A stretch of DNA of 47,073 bases from Bacteroidales bacterium (GCA_017506175.1 JAFVNW010000013.1:1-47073); one strand, 5' to 3'. Positions 8,981 through 19,540 are shown, counted from the stretch's first letter. Notes: generated from the sequence alone by a model not told the origin. Made by a program: numbers and translations.

Positions 8981-9271
8981 CTATTTACCATTTATGTAGC
9001 CGATACAGAAATCAATCTCCCGCACTAATTCATTTATTTCTTTCTTTAATTCGTTATTGTCTTCTTTATTCAATATTTTCTGAGACATCGCAAGCGCCCG
9101 ATGCTTGTTTTTCCACATTTCCAACTCCAGCCTGGCCGCCTCCGATTCCTCTTTCAGTTTTTTGTTCTCGTTTTTTATGTTATTTATAATCTGTTGATTT
9201 TCACTGATTCGTATGATTATCCTGCTTAATTTCTCCTCTAATTCGTTGTATTTGTTTTGCAGTGTTGACAT
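8981..9271 (-). CDS. Small coiled-coil protein paired with ZapA
   Basis: 96 aa, almost entirely heptad-pattern helix (LQNKYNELEEKLSRIIIRI... NENKKLKEESEAARLELEMWKNKHRALAMSQK), then a second short helix. No signal peptide, transmembrane segment or enzyme motif. It directly abuts zapA, and a promoter -7 element TATCTTTG (9296-9289) sits 18 bases before its start. By size, coiled-coil nature and operon it resembles ZapB, which links ZapA to other division proteins, but this is inferred from context; small coiled coils match many families by chance. Confidence 0.65.
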   Translation of the reverse strand: MSTLQNKYNELEEKLSRIIIRISENQQIINNIKNENKKLKEESEAARLELEMWKNKHRALAMSQKILNKEDNNELKKEINELVREIDFCIGYINGK

Positions 9272-9288
9272 ACCTGAATTTGAACGTG

Positions 9289-9296
9289 CAAAGATA
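9289..9296 (-). promoter_or_regulatory. Promoter -7 element of the zapA unit
   Basis: TATCTTTG on the minus strand, 18 bases before the coiled-coil gene; fits TAnnTTTG. Confidence 0.6.
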
Positions 9297-9386
9297 CGTA
9301 TTATTTTTGGGCTTTCAAATTAAGGCAATAAAAAAAATGATTTTTTTTAGTTATAAAATGTAATTAATTAATTACCAATAAAATCG

Positions 9387-9394
9387 TATTTTTG
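9387..9394 (+). promoter_or_regulatory. Promoter -7 element of the capD-like gene
   Basis: TATTTTTG, 18 bases before the ATG; fits TAnnTTTG. No clear -33 TTG was seen. Confidence 0.6.
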
Positions 9395-9411
9395 CGCGCT
9401 TAAAATCAAAT

Positions 9412-11292
9412 ATGAACAAATTCATCAAGTCCTTGGGGATTGTCCCCTCTCCGTTGGTTTTTCTGACCGATGTGCTGTGTATCTGTTGCGCCGCCCTCCT
9501 GGCCATGTTCGTGCGCGTGGAATTCGATTTGCAAAACAGTTCCGTTTTCGAACCGAAACATTACCTCATCATCCCTGCCATCATCCTTGCCGTCCGCATT
9601 TTCTACTTCCTTGTTTTCAGAACACCGAAAATCATCGTGCGCTATACCAGCACCAAGGATGTCGCAAAGATATTCCTCGCCTGCGTCGTCGGAAGCATCA
9701 CCTTGCTCATTTTCAACCAGATAAGCAAAATCGCCACACAAACCTACATCATCCCCCATTCCATCATCGTTATGGAATTCTTCATCACGATGGTCTCCAT
9801 GGTCTTCTACCGACTGACCTTCAAAATGCTCTATCTCGAGACCGTGAACCCCGCCAAGCTCAAAAAAAACATCGTGATTGTGGGTGCCGGCGAAGCAGGT
9901 ATCATCACCAAACACACCCTCGACCGCGATGCACAAAGCAAATACAACGTCCTCGCCTTCTTCGACAGCGACCCTAACAAAATCGGGAAAATGGTGGAAG
10001 ACGTAAACATTATTGACTATCAACAACTTGACAATTATCTGAAGAAGAATCCCGTCTCGTTCCTCATCATTGCCATCCAAAATCTACCCGCCGTCAAAAA
10101 GTCGGAAATCGCCGACATCGCACTCCAATACAACGTGAAAGTGCTTGTGGTGCCGCCCGTCGTTAAATGGATTAACGGCGAACTGAGTTTCAAACAGATT
10201 AAGAAAGTTCGCATTGAAGATTTGTTGGAACGCGGTCAGATTGTTTTAGACAATAATTTGATAATCAAGGATTTGTCCAACAAAACCATCCTCATTACCG
10301 GAGCGGCCGGCTCCATCGGTAGCGAAATCGTCCGCCAAGTGATGAAGTACAACTACAAACGCCTCATCCTCATCGATGAAGCTGAAACCCCTGTTTTCTA
10401 TTTAAGGAATGAATGCTACCAGGCAAACGGCTTAAAGAACATTGACATTGAGATCGTTAACATTCTGGATTTGGTTAAGATGGAGGAAATCATGGCCCGT
10501 GAAAAACCCGATGTCATCTATCACGCCGCCGCTTACAAGCACGTGCCGATGATGGAGGAGAACGTCGGCGCCGCCATCAAAAACAACGTCCAAGGCACCC
10601 GTCAACTCGCCGATCTTGCCGTCAAATACGGCGTAAAAAAGTTCGTGATGGTCTCCACCGACAAGGCTGTCAACCCCACCAACGTGATGGGCGCTTCGAA
10701 ACGCATCGCGGAAATCTACGTACAATCACTTAATTTCCAACAAGACACAACTAAATTCATCACCACGCGCTTCGGCAATGTCCTCGGCACCAACGGCTCC
10801 GTCATCCCGATTTTCAAAAAACAAATCGAAAACGGCGGGCCCATCACGGTCACCCATCCCGATATCACCCGCTTCTTCATGACCATTCCCGAAGCCTGCC
10901 AATTAGTCATCAATGCCGGCGCCATGGGCAACGGTGGCGAAATTTTCATCTTCGACATGGGCCAACCCGTCAAAATCTACGACCTGGCCGTGAAGATGAT
11001 CAAGCTCTCCGGACTCACACTCGGCAAGGACATCCAAATCAAGTTCACCGGCCTGCGCCCTGGAGAGAAACTCTACGAGGAACTGCTCGCCAACAAGGAG
11101 AATACCATCGAGACCAAGAACTCCAAGATCATGATTGCCAAAGTACGCACCTACAACTACGACGAGGTCGTACACGAGATTGACGCGCTCATCGCACTCA
11201 AGGACGAAGACCCGTTCGCCATCGTGAAGAAGATGAAGGATATCGTGCCGGAATACATCAGCAAAAACTCCGCCTTCGAGGTGCTGAACTGA
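9412..11292 (+). CDS. Membrane nucleotide-sugar 4,6-dehydratase (CapD/WbpM type)
   Basis: 626 aa. About four N-terminal transmembrane segments (within 15-140), then a first Rossmann domain with IVIVGAGEAG (154-163), then the catalytic dehydratase domain with TGAAGSIGSE (296-305), HAAAYKHVPMME (371-382) and STDKAVNPTNVMGASK (415-430). As in WbpM, the usual Tyr of the YxxxK motif is Met426 with Lys430. The family converts UDP-GlcNAc to a 4-keto-6-deoxy sugar, an early step to the special sugars of capsule, O-antigen or protein glycans. In Bacteroidetes such sugars can feed A-LPS, the anchor of T9SS cargo, but that link is inference here. No other glycan genes are adjacent. A decayed copy of its 3' end lies just behind it (11295-11370). 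Confidence 0.9.
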   Translation: MNKFIKSLGIVPSPLVFLTDVLCICCAALLAMFVRVEFDLQNSSVFEPKHYLIIPAIILAVRIFYFLVFRTPKIIVRYTSTKDVAKIFLACVVGSITLLIFNQISKIATQTYIIPHSIIVMEFFITMVSMVFYRLTFKMLYLETVNPAKLKKNIVIVGAGEAGIITKHTLDRDAQSKYNVLAFFDSDPNKIGKMVEDVNIIDYQQLDNYLKKNPVSFLIIAIQNLPAVKKSEIADIALQYNVKVLVVPPVVKWINGELSFKQIKKVRIEDLLERGQIVLDNNLIIKDLSNKTILITGAAGSIGSEIVRQVMKYNYKRLILIDEAETPVFYLRNECYQANGLKNIDIEIVNILDLVKMEEIMAREKPDVIYHAAAYKHVPMMEENVGAAIKNNVQGTRQLADLAVKYGVKKFVMVSTDKAVNPTNVMGASKRIAEIYVQSLNFQQDTTKFITTRFGNVLGTNGSVIPIFKKQIENGGPITVTHPDITRFFMTIPEACQLVINAGAMGNGGEIFIFDMGQPVKIYDLAVKMIKLSGLTLGKDIQIKFTGLRPGEKLYEELLANKENTIETKNSKIMIAKVRTYNYDEVVHEIDALIALKDEDPFAIVKKMKDIVPEYISKNSAFEVLN

Positions 11293-11294
11293 TT

Positions 11295-11370
11295 TCACCG
11301 ACGCTCGTCCTCAAAGGCGAAGACCCAGTTGCCATCACGAAGAAGATAAAGGAGTTCAGCTCCGAATAGG
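11295..11370 (+). pseudogene. Decayed copy of the capD-like 3' end
   Basis: Starting 3 bases after the capD-like stop, in another frame, the DNA reads LVLKGEDPVAITKKIKEFSSE then a stop. The gene's own tail reads IALKDEDPFAIVKKMKDIVPE. The DNA also aligns (GGCGAAGACCC, AAGAAGATAAAGGA against GACGAAGACCC, AAGAAGATGAAGGA). This is a remnant of a tandem duplication or of a lost paralogue. Confidence 0.65.
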
Positions 11371-11432
11371 CCAGCAAGAATTCACAGTTCGCAACTGTAG
11401 GGATGCCATAATATGACATCCCCACGGTGTGG

Positions 11433-11475
11433 TTTGAATTGGTAATTCAAACTTGTTTTAATTAGTAATTAAAAC
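11433..11475 (+). promoter_or_regulatory. Two tandem palindromes before the DUF4143 ATPase
   Basis: TTTGAATT-GGT-AATTCAAA (11433-11451) and GTTTTAATTA-G-TAATTAAAAC (11455-11475). Both arms are perfect and both share a core AATTnGTAATT. They end just before the -33/-7 elements, so they could be operators or a target of the downstream protein. Confidence 0.6.
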
Positions 11476-11477
11476 TA

Positions 11478-11508
11478 TTGGTTATTTGAATTATTTGGTG
11501 TATTTTTG
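11478..11508 (+). promoter_or_regulatory. Promoter of the DUF4143 ATPase
   Basis: TTG at 11478-11480 and TATTTTTG at 11501-11508, 20 bases apart, fit the Bacteroidetes -33/-7 pattern. The ATG follows 17 bases later. Confidence 0.6.
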
Positions 11509-11525
11509 CGGCAAATTTTTCGGCA

Positions 11526-12746
11526 ATGATAAAACAATCAGAAGTCTTTCGGACAATTGAGAATCAAAGGAATGCAATTCTTTGTAATACTGATACTTAT
11601 CCGCGTCAACTGCTCGCAACCTTGGACTTGCAGTTCACCCAGTATGCGGACATTATCACAGGTATTCGGCGTTGTGGGAAGAGCACTTTGGTGGAGCAAC
11701 TGATGAGAAAACATGCCGCGGAATCGCTTTATGTGAACTTTGACACACCACCGCTTTTCGGTTTCACATTGGATGATTTCAAGACAATCGACATTTTGAT
11801 AGAGCAGACTGGGGCTCACTTCCTCTTCTTCGACGAGATACAGGTGGTGGAAGGTTGGGAAGTCTATGTGCGGAGCAAGATTGATGCACACAAGAAGGTG
11901 GTAGTCACCGGCTCCAATGCATCCATGCTCAGCCGGGAGTTGGGAACGCGGATGACAGGTCGTCACATCAGCCACCGGCTTATGCCGTTCTCCTATACTG
12001 AATTTTTGGGATATAAAAAGTTGGAACCGAATTTGGAAAGTTTGGAGCTGTATATGCGGCTTGGAGGTTTTCCAGCCTACTTGCAGACCATGCATGCCGA
12101 GTTGCTGACGGATTTAGCTACAGATGTTTTATATCGTGACATTCTGGTGCGGTACGGACTGCGGGACGAACTTTCTCTGAAAATGTTGATGACTTTTTTG
12201 ATGGGCAATGTAGGCAATTTGGTTAGTGGCAACAAACTAACTCAGCCCTTGCGAATCAAGTCGCCTCAGACAGTTCTTGACTATATGGCCTATATGGAAA
12301 ATGCCTATCTGCTTTTTTCAATTCCAAAGTTCTCATATTCCTATCGCTCACAGGTGGTGAATCCTAAAAAAATATATAGCATAGACTTGGGTTTACAAGC
12401 GTTATTATCTCCATCATTCAATGATGACGAAGGTCATCGGCTTGAGAATCTGGTATTTATAGAATTATACAGGCAAGGAGCCGAGGTATATTATTATAAT
12501 GAAGGCGGAAGCGAGTGTGATTTCGTGGTTTGCCGTAATCATACGCCCGAAAAGTTGATACAGGTTTGCGCTGAGATAACACACGACAATCAGGAAAGGG
12601 AATATGACGGACTTACAGCCGCAATGAATACTTTTTCAATTGATAAAGGATTGATTATCACAATGAATCAAAATGATATAAGTTATCATAACGGCTGCGA
12701 AATCACAACGATGCCAGTATGGAAGTGGCTCTCTTCCAGCGAATAA
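11526..12746 (+). CDS. AAA ATPase with DUF4143 domain
   Basis: 406 aa, soluble. Walker A GIRRCGKST (46-54), Walker B FLFFDEIQ (99-106), a sensor-like VTGSNASML (about 125-133), then the DUF4143 C-terminal domain (about 190-350) ending in a nuclease-like fold region with a 'GSECDFVV' motif (E..D..), typical of this family. These ATPases are common in Bacteroidetes, often present in many copies, and their role is not established; the C-terminal restriction-endonuclease-like fold hints at DNA binding or cleavage. The gene is free-standing, and its base composition is more AT-rich than that of ligA behind it. Two tandem palindromes and a good promoter precede it, which suggests autonomous regulation. 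Possible recent arrival. Confidence 0.85.
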   Translation: MIKQSEVFRTIENQRNAILCNTDTYPRQLLATLDLQFTQYADIITGIRRCGKSTLVEQLMRKHAAESLYVNFDTPPLFGFTLDDFKTIDILIEQTGAHFLFFDEIQVVEGWEVYVRSKIDAHKKVVVTGSNASMLSRELGTRMTGRHISHRLMPFSYTEFLGYKKLEPNLESLELYMRLGGFPAYLQTMHAELLTDLATDVLYRDILVRYGLRDELSLKMLMTFLMGNVGNLVSGNKLTQPLRIKSPQTVLDYMAYMENAYLLFSIPKFSYSYRSQVVNPKKIYSIDLGLQALLSPSFNDDEGHRLENLVFIELYRQGAEVYYYNEGGSECDFVVCRNHTPEKLIQVCAEITHDNQEREYDGLTAAMNTFSIDKGLIITMNQNDISYHNGCEITTMPVWKWLSSSE

Positions 12747-12797
12747 TTTACTTTCACAGTAACCATCATAACGCCTCAGAATCCTGTATTTTCTACC

Positions 12798-12834
12798 TTT
12801 CAGTTTTCAGTTTTCAATTTTCAGTTTTCAGTTT
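12798..12834. repeat. Short AT-rich repeat (TTTTCAG units)
   Basis: Seven-base units TTTTCAG and TTTTCAA directly upstream of ligA. Same family as 1872-1913. Confidence 0.6.
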
Positions 12835-12836
12835 AA

Positions 12837-14882
<2,046 letters not shown>

Positions 14883-14916
14883 AGCTGCCTATTGTGCCCC
14901 GCTTCATTTGTTAACA

Positions 14917-14992
14917 GAATCATCCCCCTTAATCTTGTAGTATTCATAATCACAGGCTTCTTTTCTTTACAAGAAGTAAAGGGATAATTCCG
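14917..14992 (+). repeat. MITE-like interspersed element, copy B
   Basis: Left end GAATCATCCCCCTTAATC and right end AAAGGGATAATTCCG are near inverted repeats. The middle TAGTATTCATAATCAC matches copy A (1782-1866). It lies between ligA and the terminator hairpin. Confidence 0.65.
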
Positions 14993-15020
14993 TTTTATTT
15001 TACATAAATAGTAGAATAAA

Positions 15021-15052
15021 AAAACAGGCTGTTTCATTTTACAGCCTGTTTT
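15021..15052. terminator. Bidirectional terminator between ligA and tRNA-Pro
   Basis: Perfect 12-base inverted repeat AAAACAGGCTGT / ACAGCCTGTTTT with an 8-base loop, flanked by A-rich and T-rich ends. It lies between the convergent ligA and tRNA genes. Confidence 0.8.
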
Positions 15053-15095
15053 ACTAATTTTGGAAATCGTGCATTTGCTTGATTTCCCTTGAACG

Positions 15096-15169
15096 TCGGG
15101 GTGAGAAGACTCGAACTTCCGACCCCTTGCACCCCATGCAAGTACGCTAGCCAACTGCGCCACACCCCG
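15096..15169 (-). tRNA. tRNA-Pro (anticodon GGG)
   Basis: 74 nt on the minus strand. Acceptor stem CGGGGTG/CACCCCG with discriminator A, D arm GCGCAGTTGGCTAGCGT, anticodon stem CTTGC/GCAAG with loop ATGGGGT (anticodon GGG), and T loop GTTCGAGTC. The 3' CCA is not encoded. It is the last element of the minus-strand cluster. Confidence 0.93.
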
Positions 15170-15228
15170 TTCAATTTTGCGGTTGCAAAAGTAGAAAAAA
15201 AATCAATACGTTCGCCTTTTTCTGAAAA

Positions 15229-15822
15229 TTATTTTTCTTCCTTGAAAACACGTTTTTTCAGCACCTTAAAATAAAGGAAAACCGCCCCAAGACTCCAGCA
15301 ACTCCCTAATATTAAACCACATAGAATATCGCCTGGATAATGAACTCCTAGATAAATCCGGCTATAGCAGAGCAGCAGCGACCAGAAGACAGCCGCAACA
15401 ATCAACCATTTGCGACGTTTCCCAAAGAAAAAAACCACCATCCACGCGAACGCGATGGAGTTGGCGGCATGTCCTGAAGGGAAACCATACTGGCCTCCGT
15501 AATACAACGTCCCGTCAGGATTTTCCACCAGATGGATTTTCTCAGCCAACGTTTCTGTATGCGAGGGGCGCGGCCGCTGTACGGTGCGTTTCAGGAAATT
15601 GCAACTTTGGTCAGTACAAACAATTACCAATATCAACAAAGGAAGGATAATCCAACATTGTTTTTTGTATTTTTTTATCAACCAAAAGATGAAAAATAGA
15701 TACAACGGCACCCAAATCAAGATGTTCGAGGCCCAGTAGAACAAGAAATCCGCCCAAGGCGCGTGCATTCCATTGAAAAACAAGAATACCGCCGTATCCA
15801 GATGGGTTAACGTCTCAATCAT
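15229..15822 (-). CDS. PAP2-family membrane phosphatase
   Basis: 197 aa with about five to six transmembrane segments. The three PAP2 signature motifs are present: KRTVQRPRP (78-86), PSGH (115-118) and SRIYLGVHYPGD (154-165). The conserved His residues in the second and third motifs carry out phosphate transfer. Substrates in this family are lipid phosphates such as undecaprenyl diphosphate, phosphatidylglycerol phosphate or lipid A phosphates. The start overlaps the stop of the upstream NamZ gene by 4 bases, so translation is probably coupled, which favours a cell-wall lipid carrier role. That is inference; UppP (bacA type) is encoded separately at 29.1 kb. Confidence 0.9.
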   Translation of the reverse strand: MIETLTHLDTAVFLFFNGMHAPWADFLFYWASNILIWVPLYLFFIFWLIKKYKKQCWIILPLLILVIVCTDQSCNFLKRTVQRPRPSHTETLAEKIHLVENPDGTLYYGGQYGFPSGHAANSIAFAWMVVFFFGKRRKWLIVAAVFWSLLLCYSRIYLGVHYPGDILCGLILGSCWSLGAVFLYFKVLKKRVFKEEK

Positions 15823-16994
15823 TCGAAATCGGGATAAAGAAGATACTGTTTGCGCATTTTCTTGAACTCATCCAAAGCGGGCTGCCATGTGGCACGGATA
15901 TCCGCTTCGCTCATCCCCGCCGAAATCTGCTTTTGCAGCTGGTCGTTGCCCGCCAATTTTGAAAAGAAATTGTTGCGGGAGAAGAACTCGTCCTTGTTGG
16001 GGAAATTCTTGAACGCAATAATAATATATTGTAGGTTGAACGAGTTGGTGTCGGCCATGTACTTGCGTGCCGTATCGGTGAGGTCGAAGCCACGACACAA
16101 CTTACCATTCTGCAATGGATTCTCGGAAACGCCCTTGATGGGCTTGGGAGTGAAATAGCAGTCGCCGGCCTTCAAACTCGGATGACCGAAAATCTGAAAA
16201 GGCATGTCGGTGCCGCGTCCCACGCTAATGAAAGTACCCTCAAACAGGCAAAGCGATGGATAGAGATAGATGGCTTCGTCACTCTGCAAGTTCGGCGACG
16301 GCGGAATTGGGAGATGATAACGCATCGTATGGTCATAGCCTTCCATTTTCACCACCTGCAAATCACACTTCAACCCGTTGGGCAACCAGCCTTCGCCGTT
16401 CACCATCAGCGCATACTCCCCTATCGTCATGCCATGAACAACAGGGACCTTATGCATTCCGATGAAAGACTTGAACTTTGGATCCAAAACAGGGCCATCG
16501 ACAAAATAGCCGTTGGGATTCGGGCGGTCGAGCACGATCATCTTGACGTGGTTTTCCGCCGCCGCCTCCATCACATAGTGCATGGTGGAAATGTAGGTGT
16601 AAAAACGGCAACCCACATCCTGAATGTCGAAAAGGATCACGTCAATCCCCTTCATCTGCTCCGGCGTGGGCTTCTTATTGCTCCCGTACAAGGAGACTAT
16701 CGGAAGGTGCGTCTTGGCATCCATGCCCGATTGGATGGTCGCCCCCGCCTCGGCATCGCCTCGGAAACCATGCTCCGGCGAGAAGATTTTCACCAAATCC
16801 ACCTTCAAAGAAACCAAGGAATCCACCAAATGCGTAGTACCGACAACGGAGGTATGATTACCACAAAATGCCACTTTCTTACCTTCCAGCAGCGGCAAGT
16901 ATTCGTCCATTAACGCCGCTCCCACAGTAGGCTGAGCTATTGTGGGAGTTGCGATCAATATAAGTATTGAGAAAACTAAAATTCTACTATTCAA
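15819..16994 (-). CDS. namZ: Exo-beta-N-acetylmuramidase NamZ (DUF1343)
   Basis: 391 aa from a TTG start at 16994. The only ATG in frame (17060) would overlap the upstream gene by 74 bases; the TTG gives an 8-base overlap and places a normal signal peptide (NSRILVFSILILIATPTIAQ) at the N-terminus, with AGAAAAGG upstream. A TTG at 17000 is an alternative. The DUF1343 body shows GKKVAFCGNHTSVV, FSPEHGFRG, LPIVSLYG, DVILFDIQDVGCRFYTY, DRPNPNG and PVVHGMTIGEYA, all typical. NamZ members remove terminal MurNAc from peptidoglycan fragments (muropeptide recycling). It is coupled to a PAP2 phosphatase downstream. Confidence 0.88.
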   Translation of the reverse strand: MNSRILVFSILILIATPTIAQPTVGAALMDEYLPLLEGKKVAFCGNHTSVVGTTHLVDSLVSLKVDLVKIFSPEHGFRGDAEAGATIQSGMDAKTHLPIVSLYGSNKKPTPEQMKGIDVILFDIQDVGCRFYTYISTMHYVMEAAAENHVKMIVLDRPNPNGYFVDGPVLDPKFKSFIGMHKVPVVHGMTIGEYALMVNGEGWLPNGLKCDLQVVKMEGYDHTMRYHLPIPPSPNLQSDEAIYLYPSLCLFEGTFISVGRGTDMPFQIFGHPSLKAGDCYFTPKPIKGVSENPLQNGKLCRGFDLTDTARKYMADTNSFNLQYIIIAFKNFPNKDEFFSRNNFFSKLAGNDQLQKQISAGMSEADIRATWQPALDEFKKMRKQYLLYPDFE

Positions 16995-19515
16995 AGACAA
17001 TGACCTTTTCTGCTTTATCAATATTGAATTTTCCGAATTGTTTGGAGATGAAGTTCTCACCGATGATGAAGGAGGAGGTCAGACCTTTGCGGACAACCAC
17101 CGTCACATTTTGGGCCGTATTGTCACCCATCTTGAAATCCTTGAGCGTGAGGAGCGAGCCGTCAACGATCGTACCGTCTTCGGCATTGATGGCAGCCTCC
17201 TTGGCCTCGAAATCGTCCTTGGAGATGATGTGGTCTTTCAGGAAGCGGGTGGCATCATTGTAATCCATATAGACGGAATCAGAGCCGTAAACCATTTCAA
17301 ACTTGAAGGATTTGTTGTTGGCGATGCAAGTACCTTTCACGACGCCCTTAGAGATGGTAACCGGGATGGTTTTGTGCTTATAGACGTTGATTTGACCAGC
17401 ATCGGCAACTGGAGCGATGCTGTCGCCGCCAGGAACATAGTCATCGCGCAGGATGTAGAGTTCAGTTCTACGATTCAACTGGTGGGCTGCTTCCTGATAA
17501 TTCTTCGGAGAGAGCGAATTGATGTATTCTTCCGTCAGTTTGGTGCCCTTTGCGAAGGTGTACTGTTTTCTTTCGTAAGTAACCGTATAATCGCGATCAA
17601 GCGTACGCGGCATGTACTCACCATACCCCTTTGCCACCAAGCGGCCAGCGTCGATTCCCTTCACATTGACGAGATAGTCAACACAGGATTGGGCACGTTT
17701 TTGTGACAACTCCTCGTTATACTTGTCATCGGCACGGGCATCGGTATGGGAACGGAGTTCCACCACGAGCGTCGGGTTTTGAGTCATGATGTTGTAAACG
17801 AACTCCAGCGAGTCTTGGTATTGCGGTTTCAAATCCCATTTGGCCAAGTCGTACAAGATTTCAGGTAAAACAATCGGTTCCTTCGGAATCGGGGTCAATT
17901 TGAAATCCTGTTTCAAGTCAGTGTTTTCAGTCAAGCCGACCGTAGTTTGAGAAGCAGTGTTGTTCTCGCGGAAGTATTTCGGTTTGGTTACGGTCATTTG
18001 GTAAGTAGTGTTGCCCAAAATCTTGTCTTTTTCAAACTTGTAATATCCCTTGACATCGGTTTTGGTTTTGTAGGAAGAGCCGTCAGAGCCGATGATTTCA
18101 ACCTCAGCGCCATCGATGGGCTGCAAGTTGGCAGCATCCTTCACGAAACCGGCGAGAGTATAGACAATCGGACGGAGGAAGAAGTAATAGATGTCGTCGC
18201 CCCCCTTGCCACCTGCACGGTTAGAGGAGAAGTAACCCTTTTCCACATACGGGGTCTTGGACCGAGGATCCAAGGCGGGAGCATCATCGAACATAATGCC
18301 AATTTCATCGGCTTCTGAATTAATCGGTGAAAGCAGGTTTTGAGGAGTTTGATATACGCCGTTGATGCATTCGCTTGAATAGATGTCCAGACCACCGAGA
18401 CCATAATGACCATCGGAAGAGAAATAGAGCAGGCTGTCGCCACGGAGCGCCGGAAACACTTCGTTTCCTGCCGTATTGACGACATCGCCCAAATTCTTAA
18501 TATCGGCCATATTGAATGGTTTGGATTTCTTGGTACGGGTGACTTTGTAAAGGTCGTAGCCGCCGTAGCCGCCCGGTTTGTTGGAAGCGAAATAGAGGGT
18601 CAGTTCATCGCCCGTAATGAAGGGGTGAACACAGTTGACCATGGAATCGTTGTCCAACTTGATCAGTTCGGGTTGGGTCCAATCCTTGCCTTTCTTAGTG
18701 GTGACATAGATGTAGCAAGCCTTCACTTCGCGTTTGTCCTGCGGACAGTAGGTATAATAAACGGCGGTGGCTTTGCGGTTCGGACAGGCTTCGCCCTCAT
18801 TCACGCCAGTGTTGATGACTTCGTTTTCATCAAAAGAGGCGACTGGCGACCATTCGCCTGGCCACTCCGTGTTTCTGCTCTTCGGCAATTCGGAGATGTA
18901 AATGTCGGAGAAGGCCTGTTTCGTCCATTGGTCAGTTCCCTTGCCCACAGAGCCATCACGGTTTGAGGAGAAGAGGATCTGGGTCTGTTTGTCAGGATTG
19001 CCCCAACGGGGAGCCCACTCGTCATAGCGGGTGTTCAGACGTTTGAGCGGGAAGACCTCGTAGCGTGTAGGTGTTTCTTTCCAGGTTTTGGCGCGGGAAC
19101 AGGATTCAATCATCACATCGGCACGCTTGTCTTCCGGAGCACGTTTCTTGAATTCCTTATAATAAACCAACGCGGCATCATAATTGCCCTCGTTGATGTA
19201 GATATTTCCCAAATGATAGAGCAGCAACGGATTGTCTTTCTGGTAATTTTTCTTATACAAGGACTCGTACTGTTTCTTTGCATGCTTCACGTCGCCGGTG
19301 ATACGATAGCACTCTGCAATCTGGTAGGCGACACGGCGCGACTCCACTTTATTCTTCTTAATCTTGCCTGTAACTTTCTTATATAGTTCAAGTGCCTTCT
19401 CATATTTGCAAGTTCTGAAGGCATTGTCGGCATCCTTCGTCACTTGGGCATTTGAATTATAAGTCATTAAGAATAATACACTTAGAATTAAAATAGATAT
19501 TTTTTTAACGCTCAT
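16987..19515 (-). CDS. porE: PorE-like T9SS envelope protein with a retropepsin-like tail
   Basis: 842 aa. Signal peptide to about residue 23 (NSNAQ), without a lipobox. TPR repeats at about 27-130, a WD40-like PD40 propeller at about 150-450 (LFSSNRDGSVG, LYFASNKPGGYGGYDLY, FSSDGHYGLGGLDIY, YFSSNRAGGKGGDDIYYF), a carboxypeptidase-regulatory-like domain at about 452-540, and an OmpA_C-like peptidoglycan-binding domain at about 550-690 (VVELRSHTDARADDKYNEELS). This order is that of P. gingivalis PorE, which ties the T9SS to the cell wall. About 125 further residues (715-842) look like a clan AA retropepsin fold whose DTG is replaced by VYG (742-744). Paralogues with the same plan exist, so the T9SS role is likely but not certain. 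Confidence 0.82.
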   Translation of the reverse strand: MSVKKISILILSVLFLMTYNSNAQVTKDADNAFRTCKYEKALELYKKVTGKIKKNKVESRRVAYQIAECYRITGDVKHAKKQYESLYKKNYQKDNPLLLYHLGNIYINEGNYDAALVYYKEFKKRAPEDKRADVMIESCSRAKTWKETPTRYEVFPLKRLNTRYDEWAPRWGNPDKQTQILFSSNRDGSVGKGTDQWTKQAFSDIYISELPKSRNTEWPGEWSPVASFDENEVINTGVNEGEACPNRKATAVYYTYCPQDKREVKACYIYVTTKKGKDWTQPELIKLDNDSMVNCVHPFITGDELTLYFASNKPGGYGGYDLYKVTRTKKSKPFNMADIKNLGDVVNTAGNEVFPALRGDSLLYFSSDGHYGLGGLDIYSSECINGVYQTPQNLLSPINSEADEIGIMFDDAPALDPRSKTPYVEKGYFSSNRAGGKGGDDIYYFFLRPIVYTLAGFVKDAANLQPIDGAEVEIIGSDGSSYKTKTDVKGYYKFEKDKILGNTTYQMTVTKPKYFRENNTASQTTVGLTENTDLKQDFKLTPIPKEPIVLPEILYDLAKWDLKPQYQDSLEFVYNIMTQNPTLVVELRSHTDARADDKYNEELSQKRAQSCVDYLVNVKGIDAGRLVAKGYGEYMPRTLDRDYTVTYERKQYTFAKGTKLTEEYINSLSPKNYQEAAHQLNRRTELYILRDDYVPGGDSIAPVADAGQINVYKHKTIPVTISKGVVKGTCIANNKSFKFEMVYGSDSVYMDYNDATRFLKDHIISKDDFEAKEAAINAEDGTIVDGSLLTLKDFKMGDNTAQNVTVVVRKGLTSSFIIGENFISKQFGKFNIDKAEKVIVFE

Positions 19516-19540
19516 AATGAAAGTGTTTTACTTCATAAAA

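Noticed and set aside
16987-17060. Start of NamZ at ATG 17060
   Set aside because: It would overlap the PorE-like coding end by 74 bases and add a polar leader before the signal peptide; the TTG at 16994 fits better.
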